A stretch of 64,000 nt of DNA from positions 749,001-813,000 of the forward strand of contig NW_024104294.1 in NCBI RefSeq assembly GCF_003945595.2. The letters run 5' to 3'. Under the pieces are notes generated by a model. That model saw only the letters and a program-made list of their open reading frames with translations, did not search any database and had not been told where the DNA came from. Source of the stretch: Pipra filicauda (lineage: Eukaryota > Chordata > Aves > Passeriformes > Pipridae). Shown here one piece after another: positions 44,001-57,100 of this stretch. A program made the translations under genes and the position numbers. The first letter of the stretch is position 1. Every line of letters begins with the position of its first letter.

Positions 44001-47000
44001 CTGCTGTGCCTCCCACCTGTGAACAAGTTGGGTGCTCTTGACTCTCCTGCCTGCTCAGAACACCTGTCCTGTGGAAACCCCAACTGCAGAGATCAGGCTG
44101 TGCTCAGGGCTGGAATTGTGCACATGTGCAGAAATTTGCAGTCATCCTCCCAGTTCCCCGAGTGCCAATACAAGCGAAGCCAATGGGTGGGGGAAGAACA
44201 GGCAAAACAATCCCTCGCAACTCTGGTGCAACATTTTCCTTTACACATTTGAAGTGCTTTCCAAAAGCTGACAGGTTACTGAAGGGAAAACTGAAGTCTG
44301 AAGCGACCTATAGTGTAGCTGAGCATTGAACAGGGTTCTCCTCCCAGCAATACCGGCCCTGGCAGGGAGGTCGTGCTTTATCCCTGTTGCCTTGTAACAA
44401 GGTAAGAAAATGACATCCAGAGAACAGAGCCAGCTGCAGATACCTGCTGACAGCACCAGCTTCTCTCATCCTCTATTAAGAGAGCTAAGTAAAGCACTTC
44501 TCTATTTCTAGAATGTCTGCTAAATGCAATCAAGACCTAGTACTACAATTAATTGTGTGCAAGCCAAAAGTACACAGCACCTGCAACTTACTGCTGAAGG
44601 GAGAAGTCACTTCCATGATGCCAAAGGACAAACACTTGGGAAGATGAAGAGGGGCCACTCAGCACTTTCTTCTGCCTCCTCCAGCGTCAGTAAGGTATAA
44701 TCTACTGCAACCCTCTGCAGCAGTCCCTGGGATCTTTTCATAGTTGGAGCACATCCCATTTTAGCCTTTCAAGTGCAGCTTGTATCGATCTGCCTCGGCC
44801 TGTGTGCCTGAGCACCCACCATGCAGCCCCTTGGGGTTTGACTTCATTCAGCCCCTGCAGAACTCCAGCCAAAATCCAGGGACTGGAGGGATCAGGAAGC
44901 TGCCCCAAAGATCTGGGGACATAGGGTAATAGTTTGTAGGCCAAGCAGCTGTGCTGTCCTTCCACCTTTTATTCAGAGTTATTATTTCAAAATCAAAAGT
45001 CTTTGCTTCCTCAGCAGTACAGGTATTCTTCCACTACCCCTACCCTTTATCCTGGCCATAGAAAGATGCCCTCGGTCTTGGATATTGATCCCATGGGTTT
45101 GTTTTGTGCTGGGAAATGCCAGGTCAGGCTGACTGGCTTAACCATGTACAGACAGTTTTGTACACAGCTGAGTTTCCTTCTGAACTAAAAGCAGCATGCA
45201 GAATGAAGTCTCACAGGAGCAGAGCACTTATGCACAAAAGCACATCAAATGGTGCTGCATGTTACAGGGGACTCACCACTACCCTTGGGTGCTTCACAGA
45301 AACAAACACAATAGGCCATTGTAGAACCATGCAGTCAAAATTCCTGCATTAAAAAAAAAAAAAAACAAAACAAACAAACCACAGAACCTAAAAAAAGAAA
45401 ACCCCAACATCTTACAGAGTCAAGCAAGAAAACCACTACTGCCATTAAAAGTGGACCATGTATCAACTCCAACTTTTCTGCATGTCTTGTTCAATGCCCT
45501 GCCTTGCCCTCTCTTTTCACACTAAACAAGCCCAGCCAGCTGCTGAGACCTGACACAGTCATACAGTACAGCTGGAGGCTGCTGACCAGCAGTGTCCACA
45601 CTGCAGGAGCAGATCCTGCCAGGAAGAGCCTCGTGGTGTGTGCCTGACCTGGCTGGGCACAGAGCTGCTGAAGCACCCAGAGCACAAAGGACTCAAATCA
45701 CCCATTTCTTGTGAGGGTGGACACAGCTCCCCATACAGAGAGCCCAGTCCTCAGGCTGGGCTATAGGGATGGGCTGATACTCCTGCAACAGCAGAAAAGG
45801 AGGAATCTCCCCAAGGTTCTCCCTAGCAAGGAAATGAGCGTCTTACCAAAAATGTGTGTTTTCCATACCTTTGCTCCTCTCTAAGCATCTACCTGCAGAG
45901 GTCCTTGCCTGCATGTCTCTGCAGGACACTCTCCCTTTTCCCACCCTCCCTAAAGACATAATGTGGCTCACCAACCTTCTCCTCAGGACAAAGCTGCCCC
46001 TAGTTAGAGAACCACCCCCTACTCTACCTCTATCACAGGTGATCTGACTTTCCTTCTGCCTTCTCACCTGTGGGTGGGTGCAGCTTAAAAAGACATGGGG
46101 CAGGTCCCTGTGGCCAGAGAGTAGTGGAGTTGTGTGTGGCCACCAAGGGACAGTTTAATGAACAAGGAGGGTCCTTCTAGTCTTTGTCAGAGAGGAAGAT
46201 GAAGAAGATCAATCCTTAATGGTGCTGTTCAGCTACTACCTGAAGATGAGATAAGTGTCTGCAGTTTGCAATGCTGCCTTTGGAAAATAAAATAAGAGGA
46301 GAGGAATGAACTATAATGTGTTAGTGGAAATGTCCTTGTGCTCAGCTCACCAAAGGTGGGGGTGCTGTGATCACCCCTTCCTAATTCAGAGTGTAGCACT
46401 GCTCCTGGGGCTTTGCCATGACTGAAGCTACCCAATATAAACCAAGTGCCCCAAGTGTAACTGAAAATGAGTAACTCTGCCAAGTACCTGCTTAGTCTTT
46501 CTTTAAAAAACAAAAAGAGACAAATATAAATGAAAGTAGAATCTTGCAGCCTGTGAAGCTATTGTGAACTTTTCTCCTGCTGCTTGTTGTGACTCCTGTG
46601 TGCTCAATGGTACAGGGACTTCTTAAATGCAACGTTGTACTAGGTGATAATCCAAAGAAACCATGGGAATTACTGGAATAAGGCAAAAGTGGCCTGATTG
46701 ACATAGTCTGTATCAGTTGTGTACTGTGTATTCAAACAGCTTAAAGGTTTTACATGAGAACTTTGTTCTGGTGTGGCTGCCCTGGCTCATGCCTCCATCC
46801 TTGTCCTGCACTCCTCCTTTCAGCAGTGAGGAGTTCCTTAAATAACTTGAAGTCTTACTTTTTGTAAAACTTGTTTTGATTTCCATGTTGGTATGTTGTC
46901 CCAGCCAGTAATTTGTCATGTGATCTGTAAACTTCTTGTTCTTTGATAATAGTAGCTGAGAGCCCTGTGTAAGAGCAGAGAAGTCAGAGGGAAGGAAGGT

Positions 47001-48908
47001 TTGAGAAGTGACTTTGCTGAGCATTCAAACAGCTGTAGGGCAGCTGCAGCTCTAATGCAGGCTAATGCAGCCTTCCTCTGGGGTCAGGCTGAAGAAGCAG
47101 GGGGAAGCTTCAACAAAATGGTGGAGATGGATGTGTTTCTGAACCATGCTAGTCTTGTTCTAGGCAGGTTTCTCTGAAGTAATTCCTGTGCTGCTTTCAA
47201 ATTGAAGTGTGTTTTGGCTTAAGAATAATAATCACTCTGTGATCAGCCGGGGAGATGTGGAAAAGGAGAAAATAGCGCACAATTTCAAGCACTGCAGTTA
47301 TCCTTCCTAAGTCTGCATGTTCACCACACATGGAGCAGGACAGCTGCCTGTGTGGGGAGGAGTGGTTTAAGCAATATCCCCCAGGGCTCCCAGTTTGTCT
47401 TAAAACCACTGTGATACATAATCTAATGAGTTGCAGTGATGAAGAGAAATGTCTCCTAGGTACATAATAGGTAATAAGAGTCTAAATACTTGAGAATCTA
47501 CTGGAATAAAAATAATTACTCTATTAATATATCTCATCGGTATATTAAAATCTGCCAAACATCATTATGAGGAAGCATGTGGTAACAGCATGAAACTGAT
47601 ACAATATTCAACAGCAGCCTTGTGGGAGCTGAAATCCCCTCTCCTCCCATGGGGAGAGTCAGTAAGAACAAGAGTTGAATTTAGGTGCATCTCACCTGAC
47701 TGTTTGTTTCAGGAAATAAGCATCTGTAATCAGTCATGCTGTTCAGAGAGAAAGGAAGGCATTGATAACATAAGTCACTTAGTAATTTTTAAAGATTGGG
47801 ACAGGTGGTTCGTGACAGTTTTCTCCATTACCCATTAGATGACACAGGGGATACATCCCGAAAATGTCTTCTTCTCTGACTGATCTTTTAAGGCTGTAAT
47901 TTGGCTTGCCATGAATGTCGCATTCCAGGAGTTTTAAAGGGAAAGCGGTGATGGCACCGAGGGATTCGGGGAACGCAGCTCAGTGCGGCTGTTGGGCACG
48001 GACGGGTGGCGGGCAGCTCTGGCTGTCGGAGGTGCCGAGTCTCCCGGCAGCGGGTGAGTAGCGCGCTGCTGCGCCAGGGATGCAATCATGGATCCCCCCG
48101 GCGTGCTTCCTCCTCTCCCCGAGCGCGGGCCGGGCGGCGGCGCGCCCGGGGACGGTCCCGCTGCCCCGGCACGCACAGGGGCCGCCGGGGCCAGGCACCT
48201 GCCCGGGGCACAAGCGACACTTTAAAGGACCGCACTTCCAAAAGCAAAGGCGGCTTCGGCGAGAGGCTGAGCCCGCCGGCGAGGCGGCAGCCCCCGTCCC
48301 CCTCCCCTCGGTGGCGGTTCCGCCCGCCGGCATCCCCGCGCTGCGGAGGAGCGTCCCCGCCCGCGGCAGGAGCAGCCCCGGCTCGGGGCGGCCGCCGGGC
48401 CCGGTTACCTGTAGGAGGTGGTGTGGCCGCCGTCCGCCTGCGAGCGCGGCCGGAGCTGCTCGGGGCCGTCGATCGCCGTTCTCCCGCCGCCGCCGGGCAA
48501 GGCGCAGGCGGCGCGTCCCGGGGCGGGCTGGGGGGCGGCCCCGTCCCTCCCGCCGCCGCCGCCGCTACTGGCGCTGACCCAGGGGAAGGCGTCCCTCCTC
48601 GGGAGGGGCCACGCTCTGAAGTCCTGCCGGTACTGGGTCTCGGCCGCGAAGGGCTCTCCGGCGGCGGCCGCCCGGCCCTTCCTGCGGCCGCTCGGCTTCC
48701 CGGCGGCGGGATCCCGCGGGCGGCGCGCCGGGGCAGGCGGGCGAGCGCTGCCCCGCGAGGGGGGCCCGCCGCGCTGGGGCGGCCCGTCCTCCTGCTCCTC
48801 GATGTCCGAGTAGTTGTGGATGGTGAGCGGCACAGAGAGGTCGGACTTGTCCAGCTGGCTCCAGAAGCGGGCCAGGCAGCACACCCGGCTGATGCAGGGC
48901 CAGGCCAT
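34940..48908 (-). CDS. MAP6D1: MAP6 domain-containing protein 1 (complete, 3 exons)
   Basis: MAP6D1 (SL21) is a small paralogue of the microtubule-stabilising protein MAP6/STOP; palmitoylation anchors it to Golgi and plasma membranes and Mn modules bind microtubules and calmodulin. The exons are complement(48409-48908), complement(37683-37800) and complement(34940-35017), with GT-AG sites and matched phases, giving 231 residues. The N-terminus MAWPCISRVCCLARFW has the three palmitoylation cysteines at 5, 10 and 11. Mn-like motifs are TQYRQDFRAW (91-100), TSYRQEYRPWTGAKPSK (164-180) and ETSYKADFK (198-206). The C-terminus FSPNPSAVFQAPSRILNI matches the family. Human MAP6D1 is 199 residues; the bird protein is longer and has a more Pro/Ala/Gly-rich first exon. 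The ATG has a good Kozak context (GGCCATGG). Confidence 0.96.
35018..37682 (-). other. MAP6D1: MAP6D1 intron 2
   Basis: The intron is 2.67 kb. It contains a perfect 10-bp inverted repeat (36445-36469) and no recognisable transposon. Confidence 0.8.
36445..36469. repeat. 10-bp perfect inverted repeat, 5-nt spacer
   Basis: The left arm attttgaccc (36445-36454) and right arm gggtcaaaat (36460-36469) are exact reverse complements around ctcta. It could form a hairpin. No larger element is evident around it. Confidence 0.9.
37683..37800 (-). CDS. MAP6D1: MAP6D1 exon 2
   Basis: The acceptor is ...ctcatttcag and the donor is gtaatt, both on the minus strand. The 118-nt exon finishes Arg167 and encodes QEYRPWTGAKPSKPIKTKQG, then FIMPEDHFVQETSYKADFK, ending in phase 0. 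The first part is the canonical Mn module. The second resembles the Mn3 region of MAP6 and differs from the human MAP6D1 sequence I recall. Confidence 0.94.
37801..48408 (-). other. MAP6D1: MAP6D1 intron 1
   Basis: The intron is 10.6 kb. It appears to be unique sequence: I see no transposon fragment, no RNA gene and no convincing exon. An A-rich run (about 45350-45382, ending in caaa units) is simple sequence. The segment near the promoter end (from about 47930) is part of the CpG island. Confidence 0.65.
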
Positions 48909-49290
48909 GGCCGCGGCCGCAGCCCCCGCCTCGCCCGCAGCGACGCCCGCGGCTCCGGCGCCCGCAGCCGGCCGCGCTCCCGGCTTCAGCCCTCATCGGC
49001 GGCAGCCCCTCCTCCCGCCGCCCCCTTCCCCGGTAACGACACCCCCTCGCCGGGATTACGGCCCGCACACGTGACCCGGCTGCCGGTGGGAGCCCCGTGC
49101 AGCGGCGGGGGAGGGAACGCGGCCGGGACCGGACCCCGCGCCCCCCGGGGGGACCCGCTCTGCCCGTGCGCCGCCGAGTGCCGCTGTCTGTGCCGCTGCT
49201 TCGGGAGCCGCTCTGTGCCCCGGAGCGCCGAAGCGCGCCCAGTCACGGGCACCGGCCAGGCGAGGAGCGCTGCTCCGCTGTCGATGGTTG
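47930..49290. promoter_or_regulatory. MAP6D1: CpG island at the MAP6D1 promoter
   Basis: GC content and CpG frequency rise abruptly near 47935 and fall near 49290, while flanking DNA is CpG-poor. The island covers MAP6D1 exon 1, the start of intron 1 and about 380 bp upstream of the ATG. No clear core promoter position can be assigned, though a TATAA-bearing inverted repeat marks its upstream edge. Confidence 0.85.
48409..48908 (-). CDS. MAP6D1: MAP6D1 exon 1
   Basis: The start codon is at 48908-48906 and the donor gtaacc follows 48409. The 500-nt exon ends after two bases of Arg167. It encodes the cysteine-containing N-terminus, the conserved LSVPLTIHNYSDIEEQ segment, a long GC-driven Pro/Ala/Gly/Arg-rich linker and the first Mn-like motif. 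The whole exon lies in a CpG island. Confidence 0.96.
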
Positions 49291-49301
49291 GTGCTGCTCA
49301 G

Positions 49302-49322
49302 TTATACCCTCGAGGGGTATAA
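49302..49322. repeat. 8-bp inverted repeat with TATAA on both strands
   Basis: ttataccc (49302-49309) and gggtataa (49315-49322) are exact reverse complements separated by tcgag. On the minus strand TATAA lies 394 nt upstream of the MAP6D1 ATG. A TATA role is possible but unproven. Confidence 0.85.
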
Positions 49323-49894
49323 TCGTCACCACTCACGATTAGAGAAAACGTTTGTATACGAAACCTGGCGTTTAAAAAATAAGTGATCCTTATGAGAAAC
49401 AGCAACCTTGCAGTATTAGTTTCCAATAGCTGCGTGCAAAACCCCACCTCTCTTAATCTCCCTCCCTCCATTTACATTAACAGTTTAACCACTTCACTTT
49501 TAAAATACCTCCTATTGACCAAAATCCAAGCATCCGCGTATCCTAATATAGGGCCCACCTCCTTTACTGTTTGCCAGAGACTGTAAATTACAGCTTTCCT
49601 TTTGTACATTCAGGTTCAAAACCAAACAGTCCTGGCACAAAACAGTGAAACTGACGGAATTACATCGGGGATAAGCCGGGCTTTTGAAATTTTATGTCTT
49701 ATGTAATAAGTGGCTACGGGCCATAATGCTCCTCCACAATTTCCCATTCAGTGTGTTATTACAGAGGAAGCTGAATCTCCCAGAGGGTCACTAAACTATA
49801 AGGCTTTAGAAGTGAAGAATGCAGATAAACTGAGATCCCTCCTGTTAGAAAATCATATACTCTAGTTACGGGTGATTATCTGATAAGATAGGTG

Positions 49895-50142
49895 TAATGG
49901 CTTTAAACTGGAAGATTAGATTAGATATCAGGAAGACATTCTTCCCTGTGAGGGTGGTGAGGCACTGGCAACAGGTTGCCCAGAAGATCTATGGCTGTTC
50001 CATCCCTGGAAACATTCAGCATTGGATGGGGCTTTGAGCAACGTGGTCTAGTGGAAGGTTCCCTGCCCATTGTAGGGGGGTTGGAACTAGACTATCTTTA
50101 AGGTCTCTTCCAACCCAAACCAAACATTCTATTCTATGAAGC
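49895..50142 (+). mobile_element. CR1 LINE 3' fragment
   Basis: The segment includes tggctttaaactggaagatt, then attagatatcaggaagacat, and the CR1 3' phrases ggttccctgcccattgtagg and aggtctcttccaacccaaac. It ends attctattctatgaa. It lies about 1 kb upstream of MAP6D1. Confidence 0.93.
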
Positions 50143-53081
50143 ATTATTAAGAAAATAATTATGCAGTGGAACTTGAGAAGGTTAAGATCTACTGCTTTGT
50201 TTCAGCTGAGCAGTACTGCTATCTGTAGTGTATTAGCACCTCAGTTCAGATTTGCACTTGCTTCTGGCAGGGAGAAAGGCTAGAAATGTGGGTATGGGCT
50301 GGGGCAGAACCTCCCCTTGAGTGTTTGGCCTCTCTCTGAAACATAGTCAACAAAGGAGCAATTCCTTCGCAGATGACCCTGTTGTCTCAAATACCTGTTT
50401 TGGCAGTTGTCAATGCTACTAGCAGCTTTGATTTCATCACCACCCCCTCACCCTCACAAATTCATTGGGGCAAGGAGACTTGGAAATTTCAGGTAAAAAC
50501 ATTTTGGTCCCACACAGAACTCTTGTCACAAAACTATTTAGGCTATTGGATGCTGTGTTAAATTTGTTGTCTGAAAAAGCCACAAACATACTTTTAGGAA
50601 TATGCAGGGAGACATTTCTTAATTTTCTGCTGCTCTTGTTTTTTTAGAACTGCTCTGTTCTACATTGTAATTTTTAAAATAAATCATATCTGGTAAAGAG
50701 AAATAGACTTTACAGCCATGGGAGAAAGCAGAACATCTGCTTTATCATGTTATCTGTGGCACAGTACAAATGATGCTCTGATCCTTGTTCCTAGGCCTGA
50801 CTTAGCAAAATACATGGTAGAATAAATCAGATGTCTCTGCTCATCCTGTGCCTGCCACTTCCTAGTACTGAATTCAGCTCTGGCAACGCATGTCTCAGAG
50901 CCCACCTACAGCACCAGGGAGTGCTTGGAGCAGCTGCTCATCACAGCTTGTAGGATGAAATTGGCACAAAGGCTAACACAGACAGGAAAACCAGAAGATG
51001 CTGGATGAGATTAAAAAGTTGCCTGCATTTAGAAGATTTGTCATGATTAAAAGCTGGGGGGAAGGGGGGAGGAATACTGCAACAGTAAGACAAAGAAAAC
51101 CCATCAAATCAGAAAGCAAAACAGCTCTTGCTGCCAGGAATGGGGGCTGAAAACTCTAAGTTAGTTTTAATACTAAAATGAAACTCCAAATAGGGCAGAT
51201 CACTGAAATAAAATATTCCTTAAACATGGCAAGGCCAAAGCAGACTTTAAAGCCACTGAAAAAAGGTGAAGGATTGTGTCTCTACATGACTAACCATGAC
51301 TTTATACTTATTGCTGTTTTCCTACACAAACACTAGCTGTTGTCTCTGCCAACTGTCTGCATAATCACCACATTGTATTTTTATTCACAATAATCTCTTT
51401 GAAAATTTTTCCATGTGGTTGGTTCTTTTTGTTGGGTTTTTTTCTAGGGTTGGGGTTTTAGTTTGGGTTTTTTTCATTCTTCTAATTTGTCATTCAAATG
51501 TGTGACTAAATACTGAGATACTGACATGCTGATGCCAGATTTTGCAAGAAGGGTATTTGCTTGCCAGAAAGGTATCTTATTTAGTCTAGTGAGCTGTCAT
51601 GATTCCTTGTCTGACTGACTTAAGAGTTGACTTTCCTATTGCAGTTTTAAGGTAATTTTGGACCAGAGAAGACAGTTTGCCTTTGCCAGACAATGCTGCA
51701 CAAAGGCTCAGGTGCAAACAACTGCACAACCACATGAAGATTTTTGTACAGCCTTACATATGTTACACACCTCTAGGGTTTCTATAACGGAGGAAGATTC
51801 ATACATTGAACAGGTTGTTGAAGGGTGAATGCTCTTAAACCTAAGGTTAGGGGTTAGGCATGAGACCCTCAAGCCACAGCCACCGGCTGAAAAGCTGGTG
51901 ACTTCCAAACCTCTGTGGTGGTTCCAGGATGGTTTTTCAGGTGCTTTATGTCCCTTTCTGCAAGGGTGCACACACAAGTCTATCGCTCTCAGTAGCGATA
52001 GAGGGGCATGACTTCTCTGAGGTACTGGCTGCTATGTTGAAGAACTTAACAGCAACTTTGGCTTATCCTTCTAGACTTGTAAAAGATAAATGTCTTTCAG
52101 GGCTTACACACTGTATTTCCTGCAATATTACTCCCTGCTTTCAGCTAGGATCTCTGAAAAACTCTCAGCAAATACCTAATTGTTGAAGGGACTAGATAAG
52201 TTGTTGAACGGACAAGAAGTAATGCAAGGAAGAAAAAGGGGGTAAAAATAAAAGGAAGTGGGCAAAGACAACAATAGACAGATAAACCCAACGTGTGAAA
52301 TACTGTGAGCTATGGCTTTTGAGCTTCTTTGGCATGAAATGCTCCCGTTCAGTGGCATCTTCTGACGCTGCTGGCCCCTCCCTGGCTGTGCTGAGCAGTG
52401 TGCTCGCTGTGTGTCCCGCTGCCCTCTCTCTGCGGCAGGCAGGGCTGCACTGTGGCTGAAGCCCTGAAAACTGGTGTACTAGTCCTGAGGATCACAAAAC
52501 GAAGTAGGAAAGGGGGATGTGACAGATTAAAAATGAAAGTCAGAAAATTTCTGGAGCAGAACAAAGGAGTATCAGGTACTCCTGCGCCTTCATTTTTTTA
52601 AGTGTTTAAGTTGACAGGCACATAGAGTAACAAATCCTCAAATATCTCATTTTTCCAAGGGAGAAAAAAAATTGGACAAGCACTGGCCTGTGACAATAAG
52701 GGCATTTACAGCAATTTTTTATTCCATCACTTATTAAAACTGATAGCATTAAGTATTCTTTATCCCCACAGGAAATGTATTTTCTGCAAGGCATTATTGT
52801 AAAGTAAAAAACCTACAAGTTGCTTCTTACAAATGCAGCATGTTCTTTGGCAGGTCAGTCCATCTGGAATGACTAGCTCTGATTACAGGGAGGAGTTAAG
52901 GGCTTGAACCCACCAGTTTTTATTTGGGAAGATTCTGTAGCCTTTTGCAAGGGGTTCAGTATTATCTTTGCAGGACAGGCACAGAGCAGCAGCATACCCC
53001 AAGTCAAGTTTTTGTTTTTATTTGTAAAATAGGAACATTAGTCATGGTACTACCCTCAGGTTTACTTTAGTAGTTACTTCT

Positions 53082-53142
53082 GGTTATGGTGTTGCTGATC
53101 TCAGGGATCATGGTTGTTATGGCTATGGTGTTGCTGATTTCA
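53082..53142. repeat. Imperfect direct repeat, 39-bp period
   Basis: ggttatggtgttgctgatct (53082) recurs as ggctatggtgttgctgattt (53121), with two mismatches. It is two copies only. Confidence 0.7.
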
Positions 53143-53799
53143 CCTAGTTTTGCTGAATCTGCTTATTTTCTAGTACTATCAGATTCTGAACCAAATGTTA
53201 CAGTTTTAAAATCTGAAGAAGGACCTTAAATGGAACTAACAATAAAGCACAACTTAAAGAACATCCCCTCACCCCACCCCCAAATTAATGTAGTGAAAGA
53301 ACCCAGAAAGCAGTATAACTTACGGCAGAATATCAAAAACCACAGTACGTCATTCTTCCCCTGCACATAATTATGAAAATATACCATTATAGTAAAATCC
53401 AAGATGTGAAAGCACCACGGAAGTGTATAGAAATGAAAAACACTAGTTGAATAAGCCACAGCTAACAAATAAAGGTGGACCATTAAATAGTACGTAAACC
53501 TTGGCAAACAATCCAGTATTGCTTCGAGTATTTCAAGACTAAGAACAAAAGAGACCTTTGGCTCCTCTCATCCAATCCTTCCAACAATGAAGACCACTGA
53601 AGTTCACCACCTTAGCCTTATGTTGAGTCCAACTTGTCTAAAGCTTGCCTTCTAAGAAAGCACCTTGTGTTGTCTGGCAGATATCAGGGGGGTTTGTGAT
53701 TCAATAACTTCCTCAGTTTATTTTCCTAAGTATTAACCAGTTGTACTGCATTTTGAAGGGTTTTTTTTGTGGACAGAGATTTACATCACTTAATTGAAA

Positions 53800-54058
53800 A
53801 ACATGTTTTATTACACCTTTAAAAATGTAATGCAGACTGTTACCTCAGAAAGCAATAGGATAAAAACCTTTATTGTTCCACCTTCGTCAGAGTTCATTTT
53901 CTACGGATATGCATTTTTGTAACATAATTTTGTTACATTAGAAAATTCAGCTCCTCAGAGGCTTAATGTGGAGTAGCAAAAAAACCCTTCAAAACCAATT
54001 CAGTCCCACATCTTCAAGTAATATACCACTTGGGCACAAGGAATCTCTAGTATTAGAA
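53800..54058 (-). other. PARL: PARL 3' UTR (probable)
   Basis: Minus-strand AATAAA hexamers at complement(53869-53874) and complement(53807-53812) lie about 190 and 250 nt past the stop and are the nearest candidates. A short UTR of 200-270 nt is likely. Confidence 0.55.
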
Positions 54059-54176
54059 TCAGCTAGATCTTCCACCTCCTCCCTTTCCTGCGTTCTTTGT
54101 CCTCAATTCATGCCAAGCTTTCACCAGTGGTTCTCTGTTCTTCCATATGAGCTCATGGCCATAAGTCACGTACCAC
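54059..54176 (-). CDS. PARL: PARL terminal exon
   Basis: The acceptor is ...tttctttctcag. The exon encodes WYVTYGHELIWKNREPLVKA then WHELRTKNAGKGGGGRSS and TGA at 54061-54059. It includes the last core helix end and the matrix- or IMS-facing tail. Confidence 0.97.
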
Positions 54177-57100
54177 CTGAGAAAGAAAATAATAGTTAAA
54201 ATTAACTGCAACTTTTCTTTGCTTCTGAGAAAGAATAGGTTGATCACTAAAATCAAGTACAAGCTTGGTATAGAAGACAAGATAAACTGAGGCACAAAGA
54301 ACAACATGCTTGGAAAGTGGCAGGTAAGCCACTTGTTCTCTTGACTCCAAACAGTTTACTTTGTGTTCTTGCTTATTTCAGTCCTGAGAATGAATAGTTT
54401 TTTCATGCCTTTAATCTTGTGATTTTGTGATTTCTTAAAAAGACATATAAAACTACCTCCACTTAGGAGACTGTTGAAACAGTTCTGTTGCTTGTGCTAA
54501 TCTTTACTGACAACACCAAATAAAAGTGGTTTTCTCCTACAAAAATACGACTGCCCCATAATGAACAGCCACATTCCACTCAAAGTGAATTTTCTTCTAC
54601 AGGCATCTAAATGAAGATTTAATCTATCTAAGTGTTCTAGCTTAATTTATATTCATAGAGAACTATATATTCTGATATATGAATATCAACATAAGTGATA
54701 AGGGAGGTTATGGTGCAGAGGAGAGGCATGAGGAGAAGCAACCACATGGAAATAGGTTGAAGGTTCTCCCACAAACCTGACTCCACACCTGAGTCCTGAA
54801 TAACAAAAGCACTTTTCTCAGGGAAACCGGTCACTTTCCAAAGCAGACAACTGTCTGGGAGGCAATATATAAAAAATACTTTGGCCATTCAACATATGCC
54901 CTAAATAAAGGCCCTGTTTTAGGATGAAGTGACCAAAATGATCACAGAGTTGAACAAACAGGTAAAACAGTGTAGGTGAGGAAAGCAAGAGACTTGTCAA
55001 CTCAAGACAATTTTTACTGCAACTGCTATCCTTTTTTAGTATGTGAATCTGCATTATAATGCAGATTGTTCATTCACTTGTGATGCCAGAGAAGGGGAGG
55101 AGACAGTGCAGCACAGAACTTACTGACACCAAAGCCAAGACATGGCAAACACTTTGTTCTACAAACCGGTTTGCCGTTAAATCTGGCCTAGTGAAATCTC
55201 AGGCAGGCTTTTCAAATGCCTACCTAACATGTTTAAAAAGGCTCTTAGCAATCGTGTGCCAATTAAGACAACGCTGCAATTGGGTTGAAGGGAAAAAACT
55301 CGCAATGTAGTTGAAACATGGAACAATACAGAACTGCTTCCTACAAACTTGTTTCTAGTAGTTCTTACTAATTAGGAAAGGTCCACACAAAGGCAGCGCA
55401 ACAACACTGAGAAAACAGCAGTACAGGCTGCCCAAAGGAATTTGGCCTGGGCTTATATTAACTCTGTAGCTCTCTCTAAATTGGCAATTAGAGGAAAGAC
55501 ACTGAGACAAAGGCATTTTCTTAGCTGTTTAAAGTTATTTTAATTTGTCCATGCTGTTTTGTGAGAATCTTTTCTGCCTTGTGACTCTCTTCAATGTTCT
55601 GGGAAGAGCTGGACAGCTAGCCAGCTCAGGTTATGGTGACAGGAAAACCTTACATGTAATCTATGATTCTAAGGCAGTTCAGCTCAATTCTTCCAGTCCT
55701 AAGCCTCTGTTAACAGCATTTTCCACAGAATTTTATAGCACTACAAGAACAACAGTGAGTTGTATTCAATGTTAGTTAAGAAAACTTTCAAAAAAACCCA
55801 CTGTACTTCAGCAATAATAGGAAGTAAAGAGGAAAAAATACAGGATTGATTTAAATACAAAACAAGCAGAAGTTAGTAAATACAGACTTACATTCCAAAG
55901 AGAGCTCCCCCAAGGTGTGCAGCATGGTCAAAAAGTCTCCAGCCTAAAGCAAGTCCTGCAGTGTCAAATGCAATTATGGCTTTTAAAGCCTAGAAAGGAA
56001 GAGAACATGGAATGGACAGGACCGGTCACAGCACAAAAAATGGCCACTGATAACAGTTTTCTATTCTGGCACAGAGCAAGCATTTGGGATCAACAAACAT
56101 CATATATATTTTATATCAAATGAATCACTATAAAAAATACATTGTTTTAAAACAACATACTCATTCCTCAGCTGTACTGTGCTGTGAAAATAGACCTGAG
56201 CATCTACAGAATAGTGCAGGGTAGGAATGTGTCCTTTTCAAACAAAATACATTTCAAATTCAGGTCAGGAAAAAGACAGAAGTTACCTGAAAGAGTACAT
56301 GCTATAAAAGACACCACAAAACATGTAATTGCAGCATTCTCATTCTCTAATTCTGATGTAGCTTAGATTTATGTGCATCTGTCCTCCCAAACTCAACCCT
56401 CTAGTGGATGGAACATGTGGGGCAGACCCTGTTATCTGACATAAATTGATCATCACACTCTAGTTCTAAAGGGTATGTTTGTTAGAAGACAGAAAATCAG
56501 GATGACAGTTAACATGAGCAATGGTGTACCATCCTCAGGAGACATAAGCCACCATAACTGTCAATACACAAAATTTTACTAGATGGCCCATTTCATAAAG
56601 ACCAACAGATTTAATGTTAGGATTAAATGTTACTTTAGGCAGGAATTCTTTCCTTTAAAATATGTATTAGAATAGCAGCTCTATTGCTACATTGGCTTGT
56701 TTATTTTAGAAGCCCATTACAGTATAGGTAAGGTAGGCTAAAGGAGTATGTAAAGTTACATACAATTACATAAAAGGGCTAAAATTATTCCTACTGCAAT
56801 AGCCAATATTGCTCTTGCTCTGCTGTTGCAATGAGTACTTGATCATGGCAATGCTCTCTGTGGCTCTGCCAGTATTTCTACCCTGGCCATCTTTTCTAAG
56901 AAAGATACCATTAAAGGGTGGCATGCAAAAAACCCACATCCACTCAAGCAGAAGCGCAAGGAAAACACAAAGGCTACATCTAAGAACACTTGTTCAAATA
57001 CGTAAGCTTCCCTTACAAAAAGTATTAAATTTCATGATCTTGGAATGATGTGGCTTAACTGCTTTAAGCAGTAAAACAACTTTAAGTACAGGACCAAAGA

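Larger units (their letters stand above)
49323..53800. other. Intergenic region between MAP6D1 and PARL
   Basis: Besides the CR1 at 49895-50142 and a small duplication at 53082-53142, I find no feature. G runs at about 51056-51071 and a short ggttaggggttagg at about 51844 are isolated. Confidence 0.6.

Noticed and set aside
45348..45382. A-rich tail that might mark a processed pseudogene
   Set aside because: The upstream sequence shows no coding similarity and no target duplication. It looks like simple sequence.
48006..49322. 438-codon plus-strand open frame
   Set aside because: It lies opposite MAP6D1 exon 1 in a CpG island, where stop codons are rare. The minus-strand protein is clearly the real one.
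51844..51858. ggttaggggttagg resembling telomeric repeat
   Set aside because: Only two imperfect units, well within chance.
53540..53690. Possible CR1-like fragment upstream of the PARL 3' end
   Set aside because: A few phrases vaguely resemble CR1 3' ends but the order and terminal repeat are absent.
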